Assembly (NCBI GenBank): GCA_045631205.1
Contig: JAZQUI010000015.1
Span: forward strand, 1-44,788
Direction of reading: 5' to 3'
DNA: 44,788 bases
DNA from: HGM04593 sp045631205
GTDB taxonomy: Bacteria > Bacteroidota > Bacteroidia > Bacteroidales > Bacteroidaceae
The position numbers and the translations under genes are program-made. The notes beneath the pieces are model-generated. The model was given only the letters and a program-made list of their open reading frames with translations. It was not told the DNA's origin and searched no databases. Shown here piece by piece: positions 26,001 through 34,864 of this stretch. The stretch's first letter is position 1. The number at the start of each line of letters is the position of its first letter.

Positions 26001-29000
26001 TAATCTTCCAACCCATTGACCAACCGGTAGACTCGTCACCACGCAACTTCATTGAGTTGATAGCGGGCTCAAAGTACTCGCTGGCGGGTGTAAGCTGGCT
26101 GAAGGGGAAGAGTGCCATCAAGTGTGACATATGGCGGTGACCACGCTCAATGCCTTTGCCGTCGTCGAATGTGCTTGTGTATTTCCACTCGCGCAAAATC
26201 AAATCGCCGGTGGTAATACCCCATCCATCGCCCCATTTACCATTGTACTCCTCTGTACGCAAACCGCGGTCCATATTATCTCTGCGGTCTAAAAGGAGGT
26301 TGTAATCTTCCTGTGAGATAAGGCCGGCAGCAACAGCTCCCAATTTGTCGGCAGCTTTGATGGTGTTGTCAATACATTCCCATACAATCTGCTGTGCGTG
26401 AGAAGTTGCGTTCTCGTTGGGACCGTGCTCGGGAGAGTATTCGTTAGGACACTCGTATGTGTCATCCTCCTCGTTGTATACCATACGGTCTACCCAGAAG
26501 AGTGAAGCACCCTTCATTGCGGGGAATGCGCGTTTCAAGTAATCAGCATCCAAAGTGTAGCGGTAGTGCTGCCACAAGTGTGTTACATACCACGCGTTGT
26601 TGATAAGTGCGTCACCCTGGAAACTACCGAAACCACCGAAGATGTTGTTCTCGGTAAGCATTGTCCAGCTATCCTCGCGTGTTGCGCCCTTTTGCTGTGC
26701 CTTTGCTTTCCACTCGGGCTGTGCAGCCTCGTTGATGATGTAGTTGAGGAAGGGCTCGTACATCTCGTTGAGGTTACCTGCCGACACGGGCCAGTAGTTC
26801 ATCTGTACGTTGATGTTAGCGTGGATGTCGCTATTCCAAGGGGGGGTACAGCTGTTGTTCCAGATACCCTGCAAGTTGTTGGGGAGGTCTATGCCGCGTG
26901 AAGAGGCGATAGAGAGGTAACGTCCGTAGTTGTAGTACAACTGTTCGAGCATAAGGTTGCGTTTGCCGCTTGCAGCGTTGTAAGCAGCGATAAGTTCGTT
27001 GGTGGGGAGGTTGTTCTCAACACCGTCGAGTTCGAGGTTTACACGGCAGAAGTACTCCTGGTGGTCGGCTACGTGTGCAGCGTATACTGCATCCCAGCCC
27101 TTCTTGGCAACTGCATCAACAATTGCTTTGTTGTCTTCGGGGAGGTAGTCGGCACGGCCGTTGTGGTGCGATGCGTCGTTTCCGATGAAGTCGGTGCAAC
27201 CAGCGAGGATAACAAGTACCTCGTCGGCCTCCTCAACTGTGATTCCATCGGCACCGGTAGAGGTGTAACCGCCCTTGGCGATAACGCGCATTGTTGCGTT
27301 GTAGCTTACTGTCTGCAATTTGCCTGTGAACGCAGCGTAACCATTCTCGTAGGTTGTCTTGGCGTTTACAGTGGGTTTGCCGGCCACCATTGTGAAGCGG
27401 AGGCTCAATTTGCCGGGCTCCGAAGCTGTAATCTTTGTTACAATAGCATTGTCGGGGTTGCTGGCAATATATTGACGTGTGTATTTTACACCATCGGCAT
27501 CTTCGTATGACACACTTCCTGTCGCTGTCTTAAGGTTAAGGTCGCGGTAGTAGTTAAGCACGGGTTTTGAATCGTCGCTTGTGAATGTGCCGCTGATGTC
27601 GTCGATATAAATAGAACCGAAGGGGAGGTAGTTACCATAAGTGTTGGGACCACCGCTCCACAAAGTTTTATCGTTGAAAAGAATTTCGTCGCGTGAAACC
27701 CCGCCAAAAAGTGATGCACCGAACTGGCCGTTACCGATGGGTAGTGAGTACTCCATCCAAGTATTGGCAACGCCTGTCGAGGGTGCTGACTTTTTGTACC
27801 ACAAGGTGAGTTTCTCCTCGGGTGCTGAAGCCGAAGACTCTGCAATAGAGTATACTGCAGGTATTGCGGGCTCTTGTTCGGGTACAAGGAACGATACGGG
27901 GTTGTTTGCATCGCCCGTTGACCATATACCAAGTTCCTTGCCTTTTCCTGAACCGCCGTTGGGGTTCATATACACGTTTCCGGTTTGTCCGTAAAGCTTT
28001 ATCTCGAAGTTGCTGTTACCGAGAGAATTGAGAGCCAAGGCTGTTTTGCTGTCAGCCGATGTTGTTGTTTGGAAACGTCCGGCAGTGTTGTTATAGTAGA
28101 GGTAGCGACCGGCTTTGTTTTTCATATAGAAATTGTTTCTGTCGCCTACCAACATCCATAATTGAGTGTCGGTGTAAGCCGCTTCGGCTGTCTGTACGTT
28201 TGTATCGGCACCTTTATCTTCAAGAGTTGCAAGGCTTGTGTTGAAGTTTACCCACCAGTAAATAGGCTCGGCCTCGGTTGAGAAGTAGGGGTCGGGTGCA
28301 ACAAATTGCAAGGGGTTACCGCCATCTCCGGGGCCCCACTCGCTAATTCTCTTGTCGTTGCCGGCACCCTGGTACATATTCATACAGTTGTTTACACCGG
28401 GGCGTCTAATCTCGTAAGCACCGGCGTAGTTGCTGTTGTTTGTTTTGAACAAGGTAAGTTCTACCTTATTCTCGCTGGTAGTAGTATTGTAGAAATCATT
28501 GGCGAAACCTAACCAGTTGCCATCCTTGCTCTTCATATAGAAGCTCTCTGGGGTACCGATGAACTGCCACAACTGTGCGCTGCTTGAACTGTTGTTTGCT
28601 GCAGTTTTAACTTCGTTGCCATTGCCTTTGTCGGCTAATGCCCATTGACCGTTCTGGAAAATCACCTGATAGTACGCGGGAGTATCCTCGGTTGAGAAGA
28701 TGTTGGGCTCGTAAACCTCGGGGGTGAGGTCGTTGAATGCAATCTGGTTGCTCTCGCCACAGATTGTTCCCTCGGTAATCTCGCCCGATGTGCTGCGTGA
28801 TACAGCAACCTCGCAAAGAGATTTTTTTGCGCCTTTACGCATAATCTCCCAGCTACCCTTGATGTTCTCTTTGAGTGTGAGGGCTGCTTTCTCGCTCTTG
28901 TTTGCTGTTGTGTAGTAACGCTTGGTTGTTGCGTTGTAAGCAAGGTAGTTGCCGAGCTTGCTCACAAGGTAGAACTGCTCTTTTGTACCTACGATATTCC

Positions 29001-31857
29001 ACATATTGGCATCAACCTCCTCCTCGGTTGCCATTACGGTTGCAGCGTTGTTGCCGGTACCGCAGTCGCTAAGTACATTGCCTGTACCGCTGAATCGGAT
29101 ATAGTGCCATACGGGTGTCTTCTCGCTCGCGTATGTGGGGGGAAGAGCAGAAAGTGCTGCATATACATCGGCGGGGAGAATGTCTTTGAGAATAAGGGGT
29201 ACGTATACCATAGAGTAACCACCGGGCCACTCCTCGTAGAAGAAACCGATGTTCTCGCCGTCGGGCAGGATACACATTGAAGAGTATGCCGACTCTTTAT
29301 CAGAGATGGCGATTTTTGTCCAACCATTTGCAAGTTTGGTGGGTGTGTAGTCATCGGTGTCGTTGCTCAAAACCTTGTAGAATACAGCAACGTCGCTACG
29401 TGAGTTACCTGTAGGAGCCGACTGGAAAAGTACGTTACCTATGCGCAAGGGCTCACCGTTGGTGTCGTTAGAACCCCACTTGAGGTCGCCCACCTGGTCG
29501 GTAGAAACTTCGCCCATCCAAGCACCTTCGCCTTTCTCTGTGTCGGTGTAACGGAATACGTTGAAGTAGCGGCCGTAGCCTTTGCGGCTGCTGAGGAGTA
29601 CGCTACCGTCGGGCAACTCCTCACATTTGGGCTCGTTACCATATTTTGCGGGGCAGTTGTCCCAGCCAAGCTCGCCGAGAACTTTCCAGCTTTCACCGAA
29701 GTCGTCGCTATAGATTGCGTAGTTGTGGTAACGGCTGCTACCTGTTTCCACAGCCCACACGGCGCAGTAGATACGGAAGTGTGTACCCACCTTAATCTTG
29801 CTACTCTGTGCAATGCGGCCAGCGCCGATGAACATAGAGCCTACGTGGTGGTTACCCTCTGCATCGTCGAAGATGGGGTAGATGTCGTATGTAACCTCTT
29901 TGGGCTCACCAACCTCCCACTGTTTTGTGTTTTCGTTGAACTTGATGCGTATGCGTGAAACGCGGTTGGGGTTCTCGGGGTTCTCCTCTGTACCTGCGCC
30001 GTAGTTACCGTTCCAGCAGAGGCGGTTACCGCAAACGCTCATTACGAGGAGTTCATTGTTCTCGCGGTCGGCTACTACTGCGGGGTCGCCGAAGCCAACC
30101 TTCCAGGTCTCACCTCTGTTGTGAGCTGCGTGGCCCTCGCCGTCGGCAATTTTAATCTCGTCGGTCCAAGAGTAGCCGTCCCACTCGCTGCCAGCAGCTG
30201 TGCTGTAGCGCATAACGAGGTCTACATCACCGTTACCGATATCACCACCGCAGGGGCGGAAGTCGTTAATGGCAAATACATAGCCGTTGGCTGTAGTTGC
30301 GATTGCGGGGATACGGTAGGGGTGACCGTTGGGGCCGGGTGAGTAGTAGAGGTACTGGTATTTGTTGTTGGTATCAACAGCGATGTTCACGTTTACAGTG
30401 AGGCCTCCTGCGGGAATTGTCTGGTTCTCGATAGAGGTGTTGCCGTTGATGTCGATTGTCCAACCGTGGCAGATAAGGCCTGTAGAGATACCGAAAGTAG
30501 AACCCTCGGGGAGGTAGCAAATGCTTGATGCAGGAATGCTGGTCTTCTCCAACATTCTCTTGCTTGCTACGCCGTTGATGGTTGTTGTAATCTCACCAAT
30601 CTTGTAGTTCTGCTCATAACCACCTTCCAACTGTGCGTTGTACTGTAGTGTGAGAGCTTTGCTCATATCTATTTTGCGGAAGTTCCATTTACTGTTGCCG
30701 TCGGTAGTATCGTAGAGCTTGATGTCTGCTCCTGCACCACCATGCATATTGAAGCTCTGTGCGGTGTTGCCAACTGGGCTGATAGCATAGTTGCCATTAA
30801 CCTCGGTGATGCAAAGCTCGGTTGCTTCGCTGGCTGCAACGAGTGTAGCTGCAGAGGCACGGCTTGTGCCGCTAAGCTTGATGGCGTAGTCTTTACCTGC
30901 TACGGTGTTGTACATCTTGAACGAAGATGCGTCACCAACGAGTATCCAGGTCTCACTCTTGTCCCAAGTGATGGTGCCACTGTTTACGGCTTTGCCTGAA
31001 TAGTTGTCGGCTGCGTTCATCTTGATGGCGTAGCTGGTGTTGCCAGTGTTGTAAATCTGTACGGGTACTCCATTCTCGAACGATGTAGAGAATATTGTGA
31101 ACGAGTAGCGTGCCTCGATGGTTACGTTCTCGCTCAAAGACTCTACTGTCCACTCTTTGCCTTTGTTTTCACCGTTGATGTAGAAACCATCAAAACTGTA
31201 GAGGCTGTTTGCTGTTGCGGTGAGTGTTACGGGAAGAGTAACAGTGTTCTCCCATTTTGTGTAGGGGAGTGAGGTTGCTGTGCCGTTTACAAGAAGCTCA
31301 CCGGCACCGCTAATGTTGGTTGTTACCTGTAGCTGGTTGCCTGTGGGTACAACATACTCCACGAATACATAGTCGGTACACCAGTCGCTATTTGTCTGGT
31401 TGTATGTTCCGGTAGATTGGTCGAATGCGCTACCGTCGTTTTTGGTTACAAGGTAGCGGCTTGCGCCGTCGGACCAGATGGTGGTACCTTCGTGGTTGGC
31501 GTTGGCTTTGCCAAGTGTGAAGTTATAGGCTGCATCGGCAAGTCCCTTGTGAGCAAGGTATTTTGCAGTGTTGCCTACATTCTGGAAAGTGTACTTTCCG
31601 TTAGTTACAGTGCAGGTCCATACGTAAGAATCGCTGCTCTCGTCGGGGGTAGCACTCGTTTTGAGTGTACCGTTGTCGTTGTAGAGATAACGATTTACGT
31701 ACTTGCCTCCAGAATAGGTGTCGGCATAGATGTAGTACTTCTTGCCGTTCTCGGGCGTGCTGGTCTTTGTGATACCAAATGCCGGTAGGCCTGCCCAAAC
31801 GCTTGTAATGCTCATAAACAATGTGAGCAAATACAAAAACATTCTTTTGGTTTTCAT
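23071..31857 (-). CDS. Giant secreted bifunctional GH33 sialidase - GH95 alpha-L-fucosidase
   Basis: One uninterrupted 2928-residue reading frame. Residues 1-22 are a signal peptide. Two beta-rich modules (about 30-170, 255-395) precede a GH33 sialidase (about 500-905): YRIP (R515), D532 in NDFRP, Asp-box SDDFGESW (717-724), and likely catalytic R758, R820 and Y858. Three diverged ricin-like modules follow (about 910-1330). The GH95 domain (about 1348-2118) has PIGNGQFGASLFGG, HANINVQMNYW (N1681, N1683), SPEHGP (E1810) and DGNFGATSGINEML (D2001), matching by eye the catalytic set of Bifidobacterium AfcA. A discoidin/CBM32-like domain (about 2148-2315), helical FIVAR-like linkers (2325-2372, 2560-2600), another ricin-like module (2605-2728) and a C-terminus IYDLQGRKL...GFYIVNGKKVYVK, like Bacteroidales sorting tails, complete it. 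It probably strips sialic acid and alpha-1,2-fucose from mucin-type or milk glycans. Confidence 0.9.
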   Translation of the reverse strand: MKTKRMFLYLLTLFMSITSVWAGLPAFGITKTSTPENGKKYYIYADTYSGGKYVNRYLYNDNGTLKTSATPDESSDSYVWTCTVTNGKYTFQNVGNTAKYLAHKGLADAAYNFTLGKANANHEGTTIWSDGASRYLVTKNDGSAFDQSTGTYNQTNSDWCTDYVFVEYVVPTGNQLQVTTNISGAGELLVNGTATSLPYTKWENTVTLPVTLTATANSLYSFDGFYINGENKGKEWTVESLSENVTIEARYSFTIFSTSFENGVPVQIYNTGNTSYAIKMNAADNYSGKAVNSGTITWDKSETWILVGDASSFKMYNTVAGKDYAIKLSGTSRASAATLVAASEATELCITEVNGNYAISPVGNTAQSFNMHGGAGADIKLYDTTDGNSKWNFRKIDMSKALTLQYNAQLEGGYEQNYKIGEITTTINGVASKRMLEKTSIPASSICYLPEGSTFGISTGLICHGWTIDINGNTSIENQTIPAGGLTVNVNIAVDTNNKYQYLYYSPGPNGHPYRIPAIATTANGYVFAINDFRPCGGDIGNGDVDLVMRYSTAAGSEWDGYSWTDEIKIADGEGHAAHNRGETWKVGFGDPAVVADRENNELLVMSVCGNRLCWNGNYGAGTEENPENPNRVSRIRIKFNENTKQWEVGEPKEVTYDIYPIFDDAEGNHHVGSMFIGAGRIAQSSKIKVGTHFRIYCAVWAVETGSSRYHNYAIYSDDFGESWKVLGELGWDNCPAKYGNEPKCEELPDGSVLLSSRKGYGRYFNVFRYTDTEKGEGAWMGEVSTDQVGDLKWGSNDTNGEPLRIGNVLFQSAPTGNSRSDVAVFYKVLSNDTDDYTPTKLANGWTKIAISDKESAYSSMCILPDGENIGFFYEEWPGGYSMVYVPLILKDILPADVYAALSALPPTYASEKTPVWHYIRFSGTGNVLSDCGTGNNAATVMATEEEVDANMWNIVGTKEQFYLVSKLGNYLAYNATTKRYYTTANKSEKAALTLKENIKGSWEIMRKGAKKSLCEVAVSRSTSGEITEGTICGESNQIAFNDLTPEVYEPNIFSTEDTPAYYQVIFQNGQWALADKGNGNEVKTAANNSSSSAQLWQFIGTPESFYMKSKDGNWLGFANDFYNTTTSENKVELTLFKTNNSNYAGAYEIRRPGVNNCMNMYQGAGNDKRISEWGPGDGGNPLQFVAPDPYFSTEAEPIYWWVNFNTSLATLEDKGADTNVQTAEAAYTDTQLWMLVGDRNNFYMKNKAGRYLYYNNTAGRFQTTTSADSKTALALNSLGNSNFEIKLYGQTGNVYMNPNGGSGKGKELGIWSTGDANNPVSFLVPEQEPAIPAVYSIAESSASAPEEKLTLWYKKSAPSTGVANTWMEYSLPIGNGQFGASLFGGVSRDEILFNDKTLWSGGPNTYGNYLPFGSIYIDDISGTFTSDDSKPVLNYYRDLNLKTATGSVSYEDADGVKYTRQYIASNPDNAIVTKITASEPGKLSLRFTMVAGKPTVNAKTTYENGYAAFTGKLQTVSYNATMRVIAKGGYTSTGADGITVEEADEVLVILAGCTDFIGNDASHHNGRADYLPEDNKAIVDAVAKKGWDAVYAAHVADHQEYFCRVNLELDGVENNLPTNELIAAYNAASGKRNLMLEQLYYNYGRYLSIASSRGIDLPNNLQGIWNNSCTPPWNSDIHANINVQMNYWPVSAGNLNEMYEPFLNYIINEAAQPEWKAKAQQKGATREDSWTMLTENNIFGGFGSFQGDALINNAWYVTHLWQHYRYTLDADYLKRAFPAMKGASLFWVDRMVYNEEDDTYECPNEYSPEHGPNENATSHAQQIVWECIDNTIKAADKLGAVAAGLISQEDYNLLLDRRDNMDRGLRTEEYNGKWGDGWGITTGDLILREWKYTSTFDDGKGIERGHRHMSHLMALFPFSQLTPASEYFEPAINSMKLRGDESTGWSMGWKINLWARALMGDRSHAILRKALKHSTSFQTDQSKGGIYYNLYDSHAPFQIDGNFGATSGINEMLLQSHTEVIDILPALPTEWSKGSIKGLKAIGDFTVDIIWEGNQAQKVTITNNQGQPCYVKCTGLSAASVTVNGAAVTLGGEIVYGGLPCYQIASNAGDKIVIDLSNAIQNNKSALEALIEETEELLNDCYDYYATVVALQTTNESGDFYISTNADHNEHNPSSPDGGGIAALVDGNNESYLHTNWNGSNTTITEPHRIDINMGANATSSFKFKYATRKAETDFPKTIEISGSEDGSNYYTIATVTNLPVGNSSETKFYESGVIESEKAYSYLRFTVTATNSGKKANNLLYWHMAEFDLIPRTAEPVVNYDGALVPAAAEKAKTEVANATIALDATQTVNEYKASLAALQAAYDELVAAIASGNLPVLLTLDANNPIVYKIGIKRGDTKVLEYDLASTQKVAVADYNENNLRQGWYFTKGSADDKVFIHPYVGGGDVLGANSTANNPGTVWAAVKGSTTHEEWQILVVNQENGTYNIKAGDNSNYFSNNGGTHNKMGFWSNDNTTDTGSLFTFTRIDFEGGVWYNTLNAYKSLVCTKESVADGTEPGYYLNGAAYNTARAEAVTTLENVDATENDYKNAYTALRAANEAMEFIALQTGHYYRISNNGYYITGSTTSGGRIALNSTKDANAIYYYDGSHLLSYSNGLYIGLNSSDWTFEAVGTAESDISVVTFSEGSTQGTFSINCGGRWLHNSDNAYVNRCQNNTCGEAHSWAVEEVVSLPVTITSAGYASFYAPVEVSFEGIEAYYTIGEKADENYITMVEIEDGIIPANEGVILKGNAGTYNLDIAYDSESSEIANNLLTGTIAKTLITKEPGKAYYMLGLNSNNVPGMYNPVNGNETNTFYNAGHKAYMVEEGAAQAIGYSFSFDWSDTTGIEDITTTETAEEATIYDLQGRKLNTITAPGFYIVNGKKVYVK
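27868..29130 (-). repeat. Three tandem diverged ricin-like modules inside the giant protein
   Basis: Residues about 910-1055, 1056-1195 and 1196-1330 each run in the same order. They start with an aromatic strand (VWHYIRF, AYYQVIF, IYWWVNF), then L-x-D-x-G, then LW/MW-x-x-VG/IGT, then FY-x-x-SK/NK-x-G-x-(Y/W)L, then TT and a Leu-rich strand. The second and third end with W-x-x-GD-x-x-NP-x-x-F. Such beta-trefoil-like modules usually bind carbohydrate. They form the bridge between the GH33 and GH95 domains. Confidence 0.7.
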
Positions 31858-32013
31858 AAATTGTGATTAATTAATAAAGTTATATAAAAAATAATTATTT
31901 ATAATCGCGTTATATTGCAATTTGCAAAATAAATAAAAATAAATGAAAAGTCAGCTTTTCTTCTCTTATATTTTATAATATATAGATAAATAGATGTTTT
32001 TTGTCTTCGAACT

Positions 32014-32045
32014 TTTGCTTGAGATATTGTTTTTTTATATCTTCG
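32014..32045 (+). promoter_or_regulatory. Promoter of rpe-comEC
   Basis: TTTG (32014-32017), 20 bases, then TATCTTCG (32038-32045), one base off the TAnnTTTG consensus. It lies 33 bases before the rpe ATG. The rest of the 221-base intergenic region (31858-32078) is very A/T-rich, with no gene and no clear promoter for the giant gene. Confidence 0.55.
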
Positions 32046-32078
32046 CAGAATAAGGAATATTCGTTAAAGATAGTATTT

Positions 32079-32729
32079 ATGAGTCAGATTGTGTCGCCGT
32101 CGCTTTTGTCGGCCAACTTTGGAAATTTGCAGAAAGACCTTGAGATGATTAACCGTAGCGAGGCCGATTGGTTGCATATCGATGTTATGGACGGGGTGTT
32201 TGTGCCCAATATCTCTTTTGGTCCTCCGGTGTTGAAATATGTCGCAGAACTTTGCAACAAGCCTCTCGATGTGCATCTTATGGTGGTGAACCCTATGAAT
32301 TACCTCGATGCTGTAAAGGACTTGAATGCTCGTATAATGAATATTCACTACGAGGCTTGCACTCACCTGCACCGTGCAGTAACCCAGATAAAAGATGCGG
32401 GTATGATGGCGGGTGTTACACTCAACCCCTCGACACCCGTGTGTATGCTTAAAGATATTATAGAGGAACTTGACCTTGTGTTGCTTATGAGCGTGAACCC
32501 CGGCTTTGGCGGTCAAAAGTTCATACCTCATACAGTGGAGAAGGTGCGTGAGTTGCGCGAACTTATTGACCGTACCGGCTCAAAGGCTGTTATAGAGGTT
32601 GATGGTGGCGTAAATGAAACCACTGGCGCTTTGCTTGCTGCTGCGGGTTCCGATGCTTTGGTTGCCGGTAATGCTGTATTTAAGGCTGAGAGTCCGGAGG
32701 GTGTGATTTCGGCTTTGCGCGCTCTGTAA
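32079..32729 (+). CDS. rpe: Ribulose-phosphate 3-epimerase
   Basis: A 216-residue TIM-barrel enzyme of the pentose-phosphate pathway that interconverts ribulose-5-phosphate and xylulose-5-phosphate. VSPSLLSANFGNL (5-17), WLHIDVMDGVFVPNISFGP (metal ligands H33, D35) and LDVHLMVVNP (H67) are hallmark segments. LMSVNPGFGGQKFI is the phosphate-side loop and IEVDGGVNETT holds the second catalytic Asp. ATG 32079 is chosen because it gives the family N-terminus MSQIVSPSLLSANF; an in-frame upstream start would lie before the promoter. comEC follows by 2 bases. Confidence 0.97.
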   Translation: MSQIVSPSLLSANFGNLQKDLEMINRSEADWLHIDVMDGVFVPNISFGPPVLKYVAELCNKPLDVHLMVVNPMNYLDAVKDLNARIMNIHYEACTHLHRAVTQIKDAGMMAGVTLNPSTPVCMLKDIIEELDLVLLMSVNPGFGGQKFIPHTVEKVRELRELIDRTGSKAVIEVDGGVNETTGALLAAAGSDALVAGNAVFKAESPEGVISALRAL

Positions 32730-32731
32730 AC

Positions 32732-34843
32732 GTGATAACATTTGATATTAAGAAATATCCTTTGGTGAAGCTTGCGTTGCCGTTGCTCGCAGGCATAATT
32801 ATAGGGTGGCTATGCAATATTGAGGTGTTGCATATAGCCACCTTGTTTGTTGTGTCGGTATTGTTGCTCGCAATCGGGCTTTTTTCAGTTGCTCCTCGTT
32901 GGTTGTTCGGTGTTGGTGCTGTCGGCATGATGCTTGTTGCCGGGTTGTTTGCGGTTACTTGCGATAAAAAGCTGTCGCGCCCTGAATGGCCCGATGAAAA
33001 GGGCGCTTATGTGGCGCAGTTGCTCGAAGTTCCTTATATGGGTGGTGGTGCTACAAGGGCTTTGGCACGCGTGGCGCGTGTTGATACGCTCTCTTCGGCA
33101 ACAGCCTGGTGTGAAGGTGTTGTATATATCTATTTTGCCAACAGTGTGGAGTCCGAGGCCTTGTGTGTTGGCGATATGGTTGGTTTTGAAGGGGTGGTAA
33201 AAAATCCTTCCAATGCCGGTAACCCGGCAGAGTTTGATGCAGTGCGTTATATGCGTGTGAAGGGGATTGATGGTTCTGTTTTTCTCCCTGTTGATGGGTG
33301 GAAGTTTATGGGAGAGGGCGAAAAAGACATCTCTATGCTTGCTCTTGAATTGCGTGATAAGGTGGTACGTATGTACGAACACTTGGGCTTAAAGGGTGAC
33401 GAACTTTCTCTTTTGTCGGCTTTTACTGTTGGTGAAAAACGCGGCTTTTCTCAAAGTCTGAAGGATGCGTATGCTTCGGCGGGAATGAGTCATATTCTGG
33501 CTCTGTCGGGGTTGCATCTTGGCGTGTTTTATATGATGCTTGTCGCTCTTTTCTCTTTCTTTGGTGGACGGCGCAGTTTTTATCTGGTACGTGAGTTGCT
33601 TGCCATTCTTCTGTTGTGGGGTTTTGTTTTTGTGGCGGGCTTTACCTCTTCGGTACTTCGTGCTGCTGTGCTTTTTACAATTGTCGGGGTGGGGCGTTGC
33701 CTGCGTCGTGATGCTTCGGGGCTGAATTCTTTGGCCTTTGCGGCTATTGCAATGTTGTTGTTTTCTCCTCGTTTGCTGTTCGATGTGGGTTTTCAACTAT
33801 CTTTTGCCTCGGTTGCGGCTATTTTGTTGTTTTTGCCTTGGTTGCGCAATCTTTTTTGTTGCGATTCCCACGGAAAGGTATATGATACATTCTTCTCACT
33901 TGTTGCCGTGTCGCTTGCGGCACAGGTGGGAGTGTTACCCTTTGTGTGGTACTATTTCGGTACATTCCCGTTGTACTTTTTGCTTGCCAATTTGTTATTG
34001 GTTCCACTTGCTCCTTTGCTTATGGGGCTTGCAGTTGCTCTGTGGGTAACGGCTTTTGTGCCTTTGGCGCAAGTGCCGATAGCGTGGTTGCTTTCAGTAT
34101 TGCTATCTTTTATGAATGGAGTGGTGGGCTTTGTTGCAGGATTGCCTGCTGCCTCTTTTATGTTGCCGCAAATTGGTGTTGCCAGTGCCTTATTTGTTGC
34201 TTTGCTGTTTTATCTGTTCTTCTTTGCTGTGGCAACAAAAAGGTGGTGGCTGTGTCTGTTGGTCTCAGTTGTGTCGGTGTTTGCAGTTCTGTTGAATTTT
34301 TTTACAAAAAGTAGTGATGAGGTTGCCGACTATCTTTTGTTGTTCAATAACAGGAAAATGGCTGCGGTGCTTGCGGTAAGGGACGATGGCAACAGCTATC
34401 TGTTGTCATCGGTGCCACAATTCGATGCCGAAGTTGACGATGTCGTCCAGCCGTTTGTGAGGCGTGAGCGTTTGGTTGCTCCTGTGTGGGCCGAAGAGGG
34501 TTATTGCGATAATATGTTGCGTCGTGAAGCGGGGCTTGTAACCTTTGGCGGTTTGCGTTTGCAGATGCTTGCTGATGATTGCTGGCGTAACGACAGTGTG
34601 CAGTCTCCTGTGGATGCACTTTTGTTGTGTCGTGGATTTTTGGGTCCGGTGGATGAATTGCTCGATCGTTTTCCGGCGAGTTGTATCTTGCTCGACGGCT
34701 CACTTTATGAAGGAAGCCGCCGCAGGTTGTTGCGTGAGTGCAAGAAAGCCGGGGTGGGGTGCGTGGATATAAGCCAAAAGGGCGCAGTGAGGCTCGAAAG
34801 CAGGGGTGAGCAGTTTGCTCTAATATTTATGAGAGGTAAATAG
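32732..34843 (+). CDS. comEC: ComEC/Rec2 family DNA-uptake membrane protein, no intact metallo-beta-lactamase domain
   Basis: A 703-residue polytopic membrane protein. Two N-terminal helices (about 10-65) and a DUF4131 soluble domain (about 70-200) are followed by the competence core. LLSAFTVGEKRGFSQSLKDAYASAGMSHILALSGLHLG is split across about 225-262 and contains the signature SHILALSGLHLG. About eight more hydrophobic segments run to about 525. The last 175 residues are soluble and occupy the place of the ComEC metallo-beta-lactamase domain but lack an HxHxDH motif. The gene starts with GTG 2 bases after rpe, suggesting coupled translation. Its role would be moving single-stranded DNA across the inner membrane; competence is not established for most gut Bacteroidales, so the job is uncertain. 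Confidence 0.88.
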   Translation: MITFDIKKYPLVKLALPLLAGIIIGWLCNIEVLHIATLFVVSVLLLAIGLFSVAPRWLFGVGAVGMMLVAGLFAVTCDKKLSRPEWPDEKGAYVAQLLEVPYMGGGATRALARVARVDTLSSATAWCEGVVYIYFANSVESEALCVGDMVGFEGVVKNPSNAGNPAEFDAVRYMRVKGIDGSVFLPVDGWKFMGEGEKDISMLALELRDKVVRMYEHLGLKGDELSLLSAFTVGEKRGFSQSLKDAYASAGMSHILALSGLHLGVFYMMLVALFSFFGGRRSFYLVRELLAILLLWGFVFVAGFTSSVLRAAVLFTIVGVGRCLRRDASGLNSLAFAAIAMLLFSPRLLFDVGFQLSFASVAAILLFLPWLRNLFCCDSHGKVYDTFFSLVAVSLAAQVGVLPFVWYYFGTFPLYFLLANLLLVPLAPLLMGLAVALWVTAFVPLAQVPIAWLLSVLLSFMNGVVGFVAGLPAASFMLPQIGVASALFVALLFYLFFFAVATKRWWLCLLVSVVSVFAVLLNFFTKSSDEVADYLLLFNNRKMAAVLAVRDDGNSYLLSSVPQFDAEVDDVVQPFVRRERLVAPVWAEEGYCDNMLRREAGLVTFGGLRLQMLADDCWRNDSVQSPVDALLLCRGFLGPVDELLDRFPASCILLDGSLYEGSRRRLLRECKKAGVGCVDISQKGAVRLESRGEQFALIFMRGK

Positions 34844-34864
34844 TATTGTTTTTTTATTTTCTCT

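Noticed and set aside
23278..31788. Many long open frames on the plus strand opposite the giant gene
   Set aside because: They are shadows of its biased codons. They lack domain signatures and conserved starts, and the minus-strand frame has a signal peptide and two enzyme families.
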